From Multifurca ochricompacta (Eukaryota > Basidiomycota > Agaricomycetes > Russulales > Russulaceae): a stretch of 64,000 nucleotides of DNA. The notes below the pieces were generated by a model that saw nothing but the letters and a program-made list of their open reading frames with translations, did no database searches and was not told the DNA's origin. Numbering within the stretch: the first letter of the stretch is position 1; each line of letters opens with the position of its first letter. Below are positions 1-12,203 of the stretch, one piece after another. Location: the NCBI GenBank assembly GCA_022496185.1, contig WTXG01000004.1, positions 248,001 through 312,000 of the forward strand, written 5' to 3'. A program made the position numbers and the translations under genes.

Positions 1-872
1 TTTGGGTCGAGAATACGATGCGTCAACGGTATGTCTAAATTGAGGACTCACAGTTAAGTGGCGTTCGACCACTTGAAGTTTGAGATACCCACTCTCAATG
101 TCGAAGTCGCCCGACAGATCCGCATGGACCATAACAGGCGCACCCAAGACGCCGAGATCGATGTTCTGTTTGACGGCCCGCGCAACTGGCTGGAAACGGG
201 TCCACATGGCCTCCATTAGAAAGACACCATGCTGTTTCGCAAGAGTGACTAGTGAGCGGAACTCTTGCGTATTTGTCGTTGCCGGCTTCTCCACAAGGAC
301 GTGCTTCCCTGATTTGATTGCATCCGAGGCGTTCAGGTAGTGTAGCGTATGGGGTGTACCTGTATGATGACCGCGGTGCCATTGGCACAATCATTGTACA
401 GCAGCAGATGCATGTGATGAAACCGACAAACCGATGTAGACCGCATCCACGTTCTGAGGGGATCAATACTCACCTGAATCCTAATAAGAACTAATTGAAT
501 GCCACATACAGGGTCATTGTAAACTTCAGCGTAATTCCCATAAATTTTGACGGAGCCATCGGCGTTGATGAGCTTATCTACGAATGAACTCGCGCTGTCG
601 ATGCTGCGCGAACCCACGGCTGTAACTTTGTGGACGATATCCTCAACGCCTCGTCTGTAAGGGTTTCTATAGCCTCCGCGAATACGCGTCTAGCTCGAGA
701 AATTCCTACGTCTTGGGATCGAGCAAGATATCCTACGACGACAAGAGTCTGTAGTAACCGGGGGGCCCTCCTAGTTCATTGAAACCTAGTCCGCTTACCT
801 TTACAAACGCAGTCGATATGGCACCCGTTGAAATGATACCCCAGCGAAAGATGAGCAACTTTTGGGTGGCCA
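1..872 (-). CDS. Gfo/Idh/MocA-family NAD(P) oxidoreductase, dihydrodiol dehydrogenase-like (3' end outside window)
   Basis: The reverse strand opens at ATG 872 with MATQKLLIFRWGIISTGAIS, a glycine-containing Rossmann start typical of this family. Later exons read GVEDIVHKVTAVGSRSIDSA, then VDAVYIG, then KSGKHVLVEKPATTN, which holds the conserved EKP motif whose lysine acts in catalysis in this family. After it comes FLMEAMWTRFQPV. Introns start near 797 and 696, with two more around 350-480. By family the enzyme oxidises a sugar or trans-dihydrodiol using NAD(P) and is probably cytosolic. The closest fit is dimeric dihydrodiol dehydrogenase / D-xylose dehydrogenase. The substrate cannot be read from sequence. 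The C-terminal half, with the substrate-binding beta-sheet domain, lies beyond base 1. Confidence 0.85.
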
Positions 873-1376
873 TGATCCTCTGAACAGACAGCAGTACCCT
901 CGATAGAATCTGATCTGATGGATGTATGATGATATGATAAATTTGAAAATCCGTTCGTTGCCGCTGCTGATGAACTTGAATTTAGTGTTTATATTCTTAG
1001 TCTCACATCCACCGTGTCGAATACAGGACACAATTATAGAACCTGCATGAGGCGCGCCATAACTAAGCGAACACTTGTGTCTATGAAAAAAACCTCCCAT
1101 TGACCGGTTCTGCTCGGGTGGATTGTCAATAATAATGCTCTCCTAATTGATGAGGGACCAGGGTGCAACACGCAACATAGATCAGCTCCCACGAGCAAAC
1201 TGGAAACGGGTGGGTATATTAAGACGTCCCTGGTAGCACGACAAGCTTGACGCTTGGAAATTCAACAATGGTAGTTAGGGTAACTGGACGACTGTCAACA
1301 GATGGTATATTGCGGTGACATGTTATCGAGGCCACTGAGTTGCAGAGATAATGCGTACATCACCAACAAGTAAATT
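873..1376. other. Intergenic region between oxidoreductase and HFI1
   Basis: This is the promoter side of the oxidoreductase and the 3' side of HFI1. I see no coding pattern, repeat or RNA gene in it. Confidence 0.5.
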
Positions 1377-2489
1377 CTATCGTGATATCCGGGCGCTAGC
1401 AACCTCATTCACGGAACTACGTTCCCGAAGCAGAGCGAGCATTTGCCACCGCGGATTGCCAGGTTCGCGGTTTTCATTGGCAAGAATCTGGTCATCGCGG
1501 GACTCGTTTTCTCCAAGTGCTAGGCGCATCGCGGCAGCTGAGTGATTGGGAAGGGAAGAGGGAGATATAGTGAATAGGGTATCGAATGCAGATGCGGAAA
1601 GACGGTGGCCAATAGAATGCGGCGCTGAGGGATGGATGGATGTGATGCCATGAGAGGCCGTAGTCATTGCGAGAGCTTGCATAATAAGGGATTTAAGTTT
1701 GGCCTGTGCAGAGTTAGGCTAACTGAAACGATCAGAGCATTAAGCACTTACCTCAAAAGCGAGGGACATCAGGGATGCCACACTCTTAGACGGTAAGCCG
1801 AGGTTGTGTTGAGCGCAAATGAGGTTAAGCCTGTCGGTGATGTGCTGTAGGGTGAAGCCCCGGGCAGAAGATGCCAGATGGATTGCAGGTCTACTCCCGG
1901 GTAGTTCTGAGCAAGTATAAGATGCGAGGTCTCGGGGATCAGAAAGCACACACACCCCCGCGCTCCTTTAGTAATTGCACGCCACGTTCATTGGCAATCT
2001 CATCCACTTCCGGTCGTGGCTTTCTCTTCGCGGACAATGCAACAGGCTTGAGGTTTCGGATACGATCACGTTCGCGACGGTTAATACCAACAGCCCATCG
2101 TTTCAGTCTGGAGGATCTCAGTGTAAAAGGTTCATCAGGGTCAGGTCCCTGATAAGGTAAGAGACGCCGCCGTTTGCGGGGGGGTCCTTTAGGAATGTCG
2201 GGCGGTGGAGTAAGCGCTACCAAGTGCGTAGAAGGGTCAAAGATGGATATAATAAGAGCATTATGAAGTTGCACTGTGGGTGGTGATTAACGCGACGCGA
2301 CGTGACTCTGAACGAATTTGAAGCACCAAGAGGGGATGTGTCCACACACTCTCGAATTTGCTCGTCAAATTCTGTTCTTGAGATGGTTGCAGCGAGAAAA
2401 GACTGAAGTAATGACCAATATTTGGGTGCCTTTGGACCGAGCCCGGCAGCAAGCTTAGCCTTAATAGTTGTTGTCGACTCGAGCGACAT
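1377..2489 (-). CDS. HFI1: SAGA complex subunit Hfi1/Ada1 (TADA1 family)
   Basis: The start is ATG at 2489 (MSLESTTTIKAKLAAGLG). Exon 1 carries GPKAPKYWSLLQSFLAATIS followed by RTEFDEQIRECV, the N-terminal signature of Hfi1/Ada1. Exon 2 (from 2273) begins VQLHNALIISI, also conserved, then a basic PPRKRRR stretch and a KRWAVGINRRERDRI segment. Exon 3 has LQHITDRLNLICAQHNLGLP, which resembles the histone-fold part. The last exon ends RSSVNEVASARISR at stop 1377. Introns are about 2274-2326, near 1920-1968 and near 1690-1751. By family knowledge Hfi1 is a structural core subunit of the SAGA coactivator in the nucleus. It is divergent from the makorin gene across about 140 bp. The length, roughly 310 residues, is short compared with yeast Hfi1. 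Confidence 0.85.
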
Positions 2490-2629
2490 ACCAGGCGGAA
2501 TAGGAGGCGGGGTTGGGGTGCCCAGTGAGGCAAGTGTCGTCGATTGTGGCCACAACCGTCAGCGCTTATTAAACGACAGTGTTTTCTAGTCCCCGACTAT
2601 GATCCCTATGACTTGATTGAACAACAACC

Positions 2630-4522
2630 ATGGAACGGCCAGTGACTTCAAAATCTAGGGGGATCTGTAGATATTATAACACGCCTAGGGGTTGTTTTGC
2701 TGGGGACAAGTGCAAATTCCAGCACGGTGAACAGGAGAAGCTGACTCCTTATGACAAGAACAAGATCTGCAGGTATTTCGCAGCTGGTACTCATTCGCGT
2801 GTCGTCTGTCATTACACCCCGTGCTAATTCAGACGCCTTTCAGGATATTGCAAGAGGGGAGAAAATTGTTGGTTCAGACACATCCCCCCCGCCGATCCAA
2901 CTGCCAATCCTAGCGAGTCTTTGATCTGTGCAATTTGCATGGAGGAGCCGGTCACATTTGGCCTACTTGGTGCGTTATTGATTTATACTTCTTCTTCAAA
3001 GCTAATAGTCCATGCTCCAGCTGATTGTAGTCACATATTCTGTATCGATGTATGGGGCCGCATATTGGTCAGATCGCCCGACCTTCTAAACTGATTCATT
3101 TCTTATAGTGCATTCGGAATTGGCGCGGGCAGGAAAGTAGCAGTGACGAGGTTGCTTTCACACATGTACAGAAAAAGTGCCCATACTGTCGCACCCCATC
3201 CAAATTCGTTACCCCGTCCAGCCACTTCTACCCCGGCGGTCACCCCGGGAAAGCAATCATCATAGAGCGATACAAATCAAGTCTCCAACGGATCCCTTGC
3301 AAGTACGGTCTTCCTAAAAAAAAATACTATTTTTTCTTATGATTGGTAACAGATATTTCACCGCGTCAAGTCCCGATAGCCGTTATTGCCCTTTTGGCCA
3401 CGATTGCATGTATCAGCATCTAAACGAAGACGGCACACCTTACGTTTTTCACAAAGGCGTGGACCATTACATGCGAGTAAGTCTTTTTGGGTGCTGCCTT
3501 CAAGTACCCCCTAACTATTGATAGCAACGAGACCGTCGCTTGCGTGGACTTCTCAATGAAGTCATGAGTCGTTCAGTCTTCGAGTATATACGCGACATCC
3601 GTGCCATTTTTGCCTCTCCTGAGCCTTCAGAGGCGGAGTCGGCTGATGAGCTAGCATTTGGTGAAGCAGAGCCGGAACAAGGTGATACCAATTCCGAATC
3701 TGACAGATACGTCACTCTGCCCGGCATGGTGTGTTTCGAAATCAACTCATGCCTATCTTCCGTTGTAAACGCTGACAAGCTTTCGGATTGAAACGGGCAG
3801 TTAACCTTCAGAATTTAAACCTTGACATACCCACACAAGACCCGCTAGAAGATATTCTCACGGACTTCCCTTCTGCTTCTACCATGTTCTTAGCCACATC
3901 TCCTCCCGGTCCTCTGCCAGTACCTGACTCAGTGCATATCTCAACTTCGCTCAATGCTGAACCGTCTGACTCTACACTCCACTCTATTCCATCTAACCCA
4001 TCTTCTGCGGATTCTGTTCATTGCCTGATCACTAGTCTAGATTCTGGGTTTGGGGCTGAACCTTATCTCCCAGATGCCACCAACAATTCATTGCCGTCGG
4101 ATATGAATCAAGACTGCAGATCGCCGCGGTTCCTCAACCAGCTTGTACCGAGCGCTAACAGGACCTCTCCTCGTCAATCACACCCTGACGCATTTCAATC
4201 CTCTCTATCCGATCCTTGTTATCCTCATAGGGTCACTTGGTTCAATAGTGGCGCCCCCATCTCAACCTTCCAGGTTCGATCACAGAGGGAGTCTGTGGAG
4301 TCTCATCCCTTTCCACCCTCTCCGGCTCCGCAACTCGAAGCGCCTTCCATGACCGAAGTTGGCGCAAATCCTAGTACCCAGTCATTAACTGGAGACGTGT
4401 CTGAAGAAGTACCTGACACGCGACAGCAGGAGCCTCCATTCATGACTGATGGGCGTGGGCGCGTCGTTTGGAGCCGTTCAGGGGTGAAACGAGGCCCCTC
4501 TCCGCTTGCCATTCGCGGCTAG
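2630..4522 (+). CDS. MKRN: Makorin-type RING E3 ubiquitin ligase with CCCH zinc fingers
   Basis: ATG at 2630. Exons are about 2630-2786, 2844-2969, 3020-3051, 3110-3302, 3353-3476, 3525-3728 and 3812-4522. The order is makorin-like. A first CCCH finger (CRYYNTPRGCFAGDKCKFQH) is followed by a second (CRYFAAG-YCKRGENCWFRH). A C3HC4 RING comes next, with CAICMEEP, DCSHIFCIDCIRNW and KKCPYCRTP. A third CCCH finger follows (CKYF...CPFGHDCMYQH). The long C-terminal tail (from about 3790) is serine/proline-rich with no domain I recognise; vertebrate makorins lack such a tail. The inferred role is RNA-linked protein ubiquitination. The junction near 3729-3811 is uncertain: acceptors at 3800 and 3811 are both possible, but only 3811 keeps frame from the strong donor at 3729. 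Confidence 0.88.
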
Positions 4523-5458
4523 GAGAGACGTCGTCAAATACTGCGCTGCAGGGGATAGATGAGTGGATCAACATCATAGGCGTTACCTCACAACGTGCAA
4601 GTTGTTCTTCGTGTCTTTGGGTGCTAATATTATGTGGATATTGAGCTGTAATGTAAATCCCGTTTCCAGGCCGAGGTGAGGCTACCCAAGACTCCCTTTC
4701 TCTCTTGTTCTCCACAGTTGGGGCACGGCGCATATGCGCAAATGTGGTTTAGAGTGCATCGAATTCGGCCTCTCTGGCGCTATGCGCTACGCCCTGACAA
4801 CTGGAATACAAATCCATAAAATAAAAAAGATAATGGTAACCAAATATGGTATATGGTTTATGTATCTCCAGAAGGTGTACATGTCAAAAGTACACACCTA
4901 CGTCGGCGTCACCACATAGTGGGACGTGAGAGGCCAAGAGATAATACAAAAACTGAGAACAGCTGTGGCACACTAAAACCAACGAAATGGGATCACAAAG
5001 GAAACTAATTTTCCAGCTGCATAATCGGCATAATGCTCCCCGAAGAGACCGCTACCACGCCAACCAGTACAACACGAGCAGGAGAGATATCGCAGGGACC
5101 TGGGCCAATTCTCCATTGTGGAAAGGAAAAATCAGCGATGGGACCATGCTCCTGCTAGCTGGAATTTTAGACGGTGCATGCGTGCGAGAGGAATGACATG
5201 AATCCACCTGCAGAAAACGGACCACCCCGCTGGCAACAAGCTGTACCAGCCGCGGAAGCAGAATGGGTTCTCTTCTGCGATTTCGTAGTTGAATCTGGGT
5301 TTGCCATGGCCTGTAACCATACCACTACAATAAATGGGGAGAGTGTGCGAGAAATTATGGCTGATCGGTAAGGGACTCACAGCAATCCTCAGCTTGATTG
5401 ACGCTTTCCTTCCATAGGACGCCAGTTTTATAGAGTAGCAATGAGCTGTGGGAGTCAG
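4523..5458. other. Gene-poor region downstream of makorin
   Basis: Only short overlapping open frames occur on both strands. None shows a recognisable domain, a codon pattern like the neighbours or a convincing intron series. A stretch near 4815-4870 is AT-rich. Confidence 0.4.
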
Positions 5459-6240
5459 CTAACTTTGCGACTTCAAGCGGCAGTCCAATTGAATGGTCCA
5501 TTCGGATAAAAAAAATAGGTGGAAGGAGGGAGGAATTTTGCGTTCCACCTGACTGCGGGAAAGCCCAGCATAAGGAGCAAACAAGTTCTGAGGCACTACA
5601 CGGGCCTCACTACCCACCGTATCACAATCCAGGATGATACGGCAAGAACCATCTGCGGCAATAGAGTTGCACCGCAAATGTAAATAAAGGTTGTGAGGGA
5701 CGGAATAGGTACCAGGCAAGCCCGTGTAGGAGTATTCCGGCCGCAACAACTCCTGATTGACAATCAGATCTTCCTCGTCTTCGACAAAGCCTAATAGCTT
5801 GTGGCAAATAAGCCTCTTTGTCGAGAAAGGTCCGAATGTTCGTCCCAAATAGCCGCAATATAACATGGCGGAAAGCCGCCCATAGGATGGAAGGGACGCC
5901 TGGGATAAACCGAAAGGATGGTATTCCATGGCAGATTGCAATCCTTGGGAGTGACTCACGAGCACGCCACATATGTTGACTTTATATGCATTAAAGAAAG
6001 GGTAAGTGGGTAATTGGCAGGGTCATTTTGGTCCCCAAAGTATCCCCTGCCAAGCGGATGTGTTTCACTTGTCGTCCTACAAGTCGTATGGAACCAGCAG
6101 CGCTTGCCAGCAGCGCTTCTCTAGTCAACTTGTAAAGATAAATTTTCTTAGAGATTTGGCAGATACGCATGACAGCCAAGGGGACCGGCAGATTAGCACG
6201 CCGCGTGGTGCTCGAAGATGACACAATGAGGGATTAGTCA
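5459..6240 (-). CDS. Unrecognised coding-like stretch
   Basis: On the reverse strand a frame from about 5965 to 5459 stays open for 168 codons. It reads with protein-like composition (YHPFGLSQASLPSYGRLSAM, GFVEDEEDLIVNQELLRPEY). A second frame over 5972-5622 is also open for about 116 codons, so the true frame is not certain. Further upstream (6224-5991) another open piece reads REALLASAAGSIRLVGRQVK. No clear start codon, domain or family was recognised. It may be a diverged gene with introns, a decayed gene or chance. The first frame is preferred because its composition is less arginine-biased. Confidence 0.25.
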
Positions 6241-7300
6241 AATTGCCTCAAGGTCCTTGACATAGAGGGAGCCATGAGTCCCGCTTTGCGAAGCGCTGCC
6301 ATAATTCGGGATTTAGGCCAGCTTTGCTCTCAACGACAACGATGTCCAATCCAATCGAATCACATCTGTTATTTTGCACAAGTGCCTACTTGGCTTATAT
6401 TTGATTTGACCAGATGAAACGCAAGCTCCGCGACATTCCAGGTTGCACAGCCTGAGGACACACTTGTTTGAGTAGTATTTACGCCACCACAAACCGATTT
6501 CATTCCGAATTTCTCATGAACAAATATAAGCCTCTGGCCCTGAAAGGTAGGTTTCATCGCGCCCGAGCGCACTTGTTGTCGCTCCGAAGTGGTGCAAGGG
6601 AAGAAGGAAGAATTTGAGAAGACGGATGACTGATTGGATGCTGGGATTTAGGTGTTTTACACCGAACATGAGACTCTCTCTGAACTCTCTGAACTTCCTT
6701 GTTTCTGACGGCAGAGAGGGAAGAGGTTTGGATATACCCTAATAGCGTATGGGCGTCTCTTACACAGGCTGACGTTCAACCGCGATGGTGTCGGTGTCGA
6801 GGCACGAGGCGCAAACCCATCTCGACACCTCGACTTGCATGGTTAGTGATGTGCCTGGCCCGGCTCAGGCTGCGGCTTTCGACCATAGTTTTAGCGCGTA
6901 CAAGTGCAATAGCAATCGTCAAAATCAGTAGTAGAACGAAGTGGAATGTTTATCAGCGATGTTTTGCGATACATAACACACCGAGTCACTAGTTCTATGT
7001 CGTAAAATTTTCTCTGCCAAAAGCCGCGGCTTGGGCCAAGCCGGGCCGGAACATCACTGAGACCTCCCTTCGGTAATAGGTTCTCAGTGTTCTCGGTGTC
7101 CCTGCAAAACCCCCTCCCCCACCCTTTCTACGTTGGCCCTCACGTGCCAGCTGAGTCGGCTGAAGAACCGTAGCAACACGTTTATTGTGAGCATCCATCT
7201 ATATATTCATCTATCTAAGAGCTACCTAGTTACAGCAGCGGGCCTGCGCTACATCATTTCCCCCCTATTCAGAATAAGAAACAGTTACAGGGTGACGGAG
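6241..7300. other. Intergenic region with two small inverted repeats
   Basis: No gene is recognised here. Two perfect hairpin-capable inverted repeats are present: GGTGTCGAG/CTCGACACC at 6793-6801 and 6821-6829, and CGGCTTG/CAAGCCG at 7027-7043 with a 3-nt spacer. Confidence 0.4.
6793..6829. repeat. 9-bp inverted repeat (19-nt spacer)
   Basis: The arms GGTGTCGAG and CTCGACACC are perfectly complementary. They lie in a noncoding stretch, and no function can be assigned. Confidence 0.5.
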
Positions 7301-8278
7301 CTAAAACACGTATAAGTCAAGCTGGAGAATTGGCATCCAGCAACCTGCAGAAACATGGATGGCGCCAATGAGTTTGATATTGGTCCGGTTGATTCTGCCA
7401 GGCTCAGGCCCAACCTTCCAGCGCTCATTAAATGCCTCTTGTTCGCGATTTTCCGCGCGAATTGCCGACGGATTCTGTCACGCGATAATACGTGAGTGAG
7501 TGAAATCTTGGGTTGAGCAAGAACAACACATTTACCTGAAGGAAGGCATCCACAGAGCGGCCCAAATGTTGCGCGAACTTCCCAATAGTGATTGGGTTCC
7601 GGTTTTCCGTCTCATCTTTGATCTGGATTTGCCGTTTAAACTCGTTGTACCCTGGCCACTATAGTGAGCCAAGAATCGACAGCGTGAGTTCTGCGATATG
7701 GTCGTACTGTACGACTGCTACCCACCCCTATGCGCACGTACGTGGTTGTCTTTCCCCCAAGTTGAGCTTGTGATCGAAAATCGCAAAGGTTTTGACAACG
7801 ATTATTGGCAGCATCATCCAAGGAGATTCCTAAATTGCCGGTTTGGAGGGTAAAGAATATGGGCATCTGTAGGTCCGCCAGGACGACATGTTGCTTCCTG
7901 TCATTTACATTCTGCGGAGACCACAGCACCTGGGGCACAACTGTGCCCGTGTGCGTGATGCTATAGTCAAGTAACCAAAGTGGATGACCATTTGGATCCA
8001 ACAGCAACGGCTGAAGGGGATGCGGGACTTGTTGGACAACGAATATCACACCCGAACCACTAGGATTGGGCAAGGTCTGACACAACCGTCTATAGTCGGT
8101 CATCTTCAGCAGATGCGAAAGATAAACTTCCACCTCCTTATTAGGACTGAAGGACCGGGCAATGTATCCGTCTACAAGGAGCTCGAGCCTCGTCTAATGA
8201 AGGGTGCGTCAGATCCACGAACGGTAGTGCAAGCAGGCTGTTCACCTCGTCAGCATATACGTTAATCTGATTTGACAT
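7301..8278 (-). CDS. Paralogous family of unknown function, member A
   Basis: The main exon (about 8195-7690) reads VDGYIARSF, then KEVEVYLSHLLKM, LWLLDYSITHTGTVVPQVLW and SPQNVNDRKQHVV. It ends LGGKTTTYVRI. Exon 7658-7536 reads WPGYNEFKRQIQIKDE and NPITIGKFAQHLG. The last exon (7474-7301) reads ERWKVGPEPGRINRTNIKL and HVSAGCWMPILQLDLYVF before TAG. The same blocks occur in the same order, with the same intron placement, in member B (35790) and more distantly in C (25956). No catalytic motif, signal peptide or membrane segment was seen. The 5' end is unclear: MSNQINVYADEVNSLLALPF from 8278 is in another frame from VDGYIA, so either an intron or a frameshift lies near 8195. The function is unknown. 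Confidence 0.6.
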
Positions 8279-9778
8279 TTTCTTTAAGTGCTGGCTTATC
8301 GAGAGGTGGTGGGGGATGCCACAGCAGCCTTCGACCGAGGCTACATATAATTGCTTCTCATAACGACCGCTCCAGCTGTGGGACAAAGCAGATGGCAAGT
8401 CCTGAGACGCTTCCTACATCTGTCTTCATCGTAAACAGCGCGCAAAAAGTCCACCTGGAGGAGGGTTGTAGGTACTCTGAGGGAGGCAACATATGTGTGA
8501 GCGTCACTATTGACACCGTGCAAAAGAAAAATTGCAGAGAGGGAAACACAGAACGATCCAGTTCCTGTTTCCATCTCCCAGAAAACCACGGTAGCTTATT
8601 TGTTGAACTGCCGAGAACTGAATCCAACAGGTGTAATGTCTGGACTTAACTCGAGCGCTGGTGAGTACCTTGTTTTGAGGATTCAATGGGTCAGCCAGTT
8701 GTGTCTACACTTGTAGAGGTGAGTGTTGAGCGTGTGCATGGGGCATGGTGTATGGTGCATGGTGAACTATACGTAACGTCTTATCAGCGAGTTTTGTCAC
8801 AGTTAACGCGGAGAGTTCGATGGGAAATCGATCAATTAAGTCGGGTGTTTAATCAAGATGATCATTGGTTCGAGGTTCATGGGCTCGGCGGTCGGTTCCC
8901 GGTTCCGCAATCATTGCGCAACATGCCGCTACGCACTAGCTGCCAAAGTGCCACGTGTCAAGCGAGCGCCAACTGCTGTGATTTCAAGTTGGATGCCTGA
9001 GAGGAACAAAAAGATCTACAGGACCCTCAGCTTCAGTAACACTCATTCTAGCAGGGCTGACAATATTCTCCGTCTCACTCCCTGGCTTGGAATAGCTAGC
9101 GTCTACATTAAATGATGAACTGTGTTCGTCACCTTGTCAACCCATCCCATTGAGGTGATGCAGTGCGGTCCCATGGCGTACAGTCAGGGAGTGCGGGTCT
9201 TATTTCCCCCCGAGGTCCACGTCATCACCACAAAGTCTTCTTATAGTGGTATATAAAGACACGCGCCCGGCCTCGACAGGTTGTGACCGGAACGACTGCA
9301 AGAGAGAGACGGAAACACAGCTATCAACTGTACACGTAAACCCCATTGCTAGTGATATTATACATCAGATGTTGAGAGTAGCCGCATGATAAGAAAAAAG
9401 AGCAACCAAACCGAAAGCACACAGGAGCGAATCAGAATAGAGGTAGATCAGGCATCTGTAAAGTTATAAGATTGGGGACAAAGAACGAAGACGTATGGTA
9501 CGAGGGGTAGGGCTAAGAACGAAGGTAATAAGGCATGGCCAAAATTGGATGACAACGAATACGATCCACGAGACCCGGGTGGTAATTATCCTGTAAGTAG
9601 ATTGTTAGATGAGAACAGGCCGGATTCTTTATGAGCTTCTTGGCTCCTCCCATCAAGGCACCACAGCCCGCTTAAACCACTGTTGTGGTGCGAGCTTGCA
9701 GGGGAAATGCAGAAGACATGGGTGACACTTGCGAATGCTGCACAAGAGATGGTTCGTCAAGGTTGACGGAAGAATTGT
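8279..9778. other. Gene-poor region with an isolated TATA-like element
   Basis: No gene is recognised. A short imperfect direct repeat (CATGGGGCATGGTGTATGGTGCATGG) runs at about 8739-8766. A strong TATA-like element (GTATATAAAG) lies at 9250-9259, but no recognisable coding region follows on that strand. Confidence 0.4.
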
Positions 9779-12102
9779 TCACGTTTGTGTTGGCGCAGCG
9801 AGGTTCGGCGTGGCTGGTGTTCCACTAGACGAGGACATCTTGCCGATATACCATGACTAGATTTGAAGAGGTCAGATGCATGGATGCGCGGAGCCAAACA
9901 CAAATTAGCCACTATGAATATATACTTTCAGGGAGAGTGAACGCACCGGAACCCACCCGCGATCACCACCCTCCTCTTTCACAGCCTGCAAAGATCGAGA
10001 ATGATCAACGAACACTATACGGGGGGGAGAGGAGCAAGGGAAATAGTCGTACATATGACCAGTGGTTGTAGCGCTTAAAGACCCGGAGAACGTCATCCTT
10101 GAATAAATCTAGCTCCTCATCACTCTTCTTCTTATAGTCCATTAATGCATAGCCCGGGAAACTCGTAGACACAATATGAAGAGGAAGAATGGGGGTTTTC
10201 GTGTTGGAGACTGGAGAGGATGGTTCAGAGCTCGATCCGGAGGCGTGACTAGCCTCTGCTACGGCGGTTGCGACAGGTACGCGTGTTTCAAGGAGACACC
10301 CAGCAGGGACCCAGCCCTGCTTACTGGTATCGGAATCCACAACACCCGTTCCTGTGGGGTCGCGTTGCACGACCCACCACCCACGGGCTCGTGATATGAT
10401 GACAAAAGTGTCACCGCTATCAATGTTTGGCTGAGTTTATTGGAAGGAGGAATCAAAAGAACATACACGACAACATCGAACTCATCCTCCTGCTCCGCCA
10501 TGTACGGGTAGATTGCCACTGCGTACGATATTTCAGCTGTGACAGGGACCTCTCTCGCAGGTGTGCCTATCTCATTGTGGTCGGTCGAGGCAGTTGCGAT
10601 AGCTGTATACGGAACAGCAGACTTTGGAGGCTCTGAGCTACTTGCACCCTTCAATCGTTCCCGTTCAACGGCATCTTCCCGATCCTTGTTATCAACCGCG
10701 GGGGACAGGACTTCCGGCCAGCCGGGCTGGGTGGATGTACCAGTCATTAGGGGTGGAACGACATTGGCAGACGCATCCGCTTGCACTTGTAGACGTGGTG
10801 GGCGCGAAGGTGTCCGTGCATGGGAAGTACCGGGTTTGGACCTGGAAGAGGAGGGTTCACCAGACGCTTTGCGTGCGGCTTGCTTTTGTTGAGCAACAGC
10901 GATTGGAGAGCGTATATCTTTGATGTGCTTGAGCATAAAGACAGGATTCTTGGACGCATCTTTGAGTTTTTGGAACAGCAGGAGAGGTTTCTCATCGTAG
11001 CTAAGACACCGTTCGATTCGATTACCTAGTGAATCTCGGTGTTATCGGAGGCGAGGGTCTAGAGGGTGGGGAGGTCACGTACTTGGAGGACCATAGCAGA
11101 TAAACATAGCATATTTTGCCAATCATCATTATTTATCTTGTATTTCCGCAAAGCAGCTGGCAAGACCTTCCATGCAGGGTCCTCCAAGCTAACCTTGAAG
11201 CTCTTGAGGTTGTCCGTACTCTCCTGTCGAAACGGCCGTGGGGGCGTGGGAAGCTGGACAGTTGACGACCCATTATTTACAGCACCGTTCTTGGGTGTGC
11301 GTTGGAATGTGAGCGGTAGGAGAAATCATGCTCAAGACGGTTAGGGGATGGATGAGGTGAATCCGACATCTCGGGTTTAGTAGGTGAACCGGAGGACTTG
11401 TCGTACTGTGCCCACTTAAATGAAGGCTGTCGTGCAATTGGGCTACCTTCAATCTGAATCTAGAATTATAGAGTGGAACACTGTGATAGATGACCAGCGC
11501 ACCATTGTTTGATGTGACGACCGCCAAGTGTGGAAATCGTCCATCGTTGAAAAAAAGGTCTCTGACAATCGTCGATTCTCCTTTTCAAGGGATCTCAACG
11601 TTCCTCTGAAGACTATGAGTGCCACTGGATGGTCTAGATAAAGATGCAGTTAACCTTGTTCCCGCATGAGGTTGTAAAGCTTGTCAACAGTGATATTTTC
11701 AGGTGGGTCACCTGCTTCTGCTGTTCCCAACTGAGGACATGGTCAATAGTATGAAGTAGACAATGACAACTAACAAGGAGGGATGTAATGATCAGGTTCG
11801 AAAGGTATGTCATGGGCGAGCTTAATGAGGTAGATGGCCTTCAAGATGGCCAAACGTTGGCCAACCGTGGCAATTCCTATTTCTTTCAGGTCCTCTGGCC
11901 CTATTATGCAGAGTACATCTCCAGTCAAGTTATGCTCTACGTTGGAGATGAGACAACGGTGGCTGCGGTCGAAAACAATAAAGTATTGACCTTTGACCCT
12001 GGCCTCGTATTGAGGGAAACCAAGATTCGATAGAAAGAGTTGCACGTCAGCTTCATCCCAATCCAATATTGGCCCTTTTGGCTCTTGTGGTTGAAGATCC
12101 AT
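9779..12102 (-). CDS. UBC2: Ste50/Ubc2-like MAPK-cascade adaptor (SAM, RA, two SH3 domains)
   Basis: ATG at 12102. The N-terminus carries a SAM domain: LDWDEADVQLFLSNLGFPQY, then HNLTGDVLCIIGPEDLKEIG and TVGQRLAILKAIYLIK. A Ras-association-like region is spread over exons around 11500-10930 (DEKPLLLFQKLKDASKNPVF). A proline/serine linker follows. SH3-1 reads YAVAIYPYMAEQEDEFD then GWWVVQRD and GWVPAGCLLE. SH3-2 reads YALMDYKKKSDEELDLF, then KRYNHWSY|AVKEEGGDRGWVP|SWYIGK. The last exon ends NLAAPTQT at stop 9779. By family, such adaptors link a Ras/Rho signal to the Ste11-type MAPKKK in mating and filamentous growth. The C-terminal SH3 pair matches Ubc2 of Ustilago rather than ascomycete Ste50. 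It is divergent from the gene at 12293. Confidence 0.85.
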
Positions 12103-12175
12103 TGTGTGGGGTGTGATTTAAGTCGGGGATCGCAACGACCCCCAAGTCGTAGTCGCAGATTAAGAGACTTTTACA

Positions 12176-12203
12176 ATGCACGTGATCAAATAGTCACGTG
12201 CAT
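12176..12203. promoter_or_regulatory. 10-bp inverted repeat with two CACGTG E-boxes in a divergent promoter
   Basis: The arms ATGCACGTGA (12176-12185) and TCACGTGCAT (12194-12203) are perfect inverted copies separated by 8 nt. Each contains CACGTG, the core recognised by bHLH factors such as Cbf1-like proteins. The site lies 74 bp upstream of UBC2 and 90 bp upstream of the 12293 gene, so it could serve both. Confidence 0.6.
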
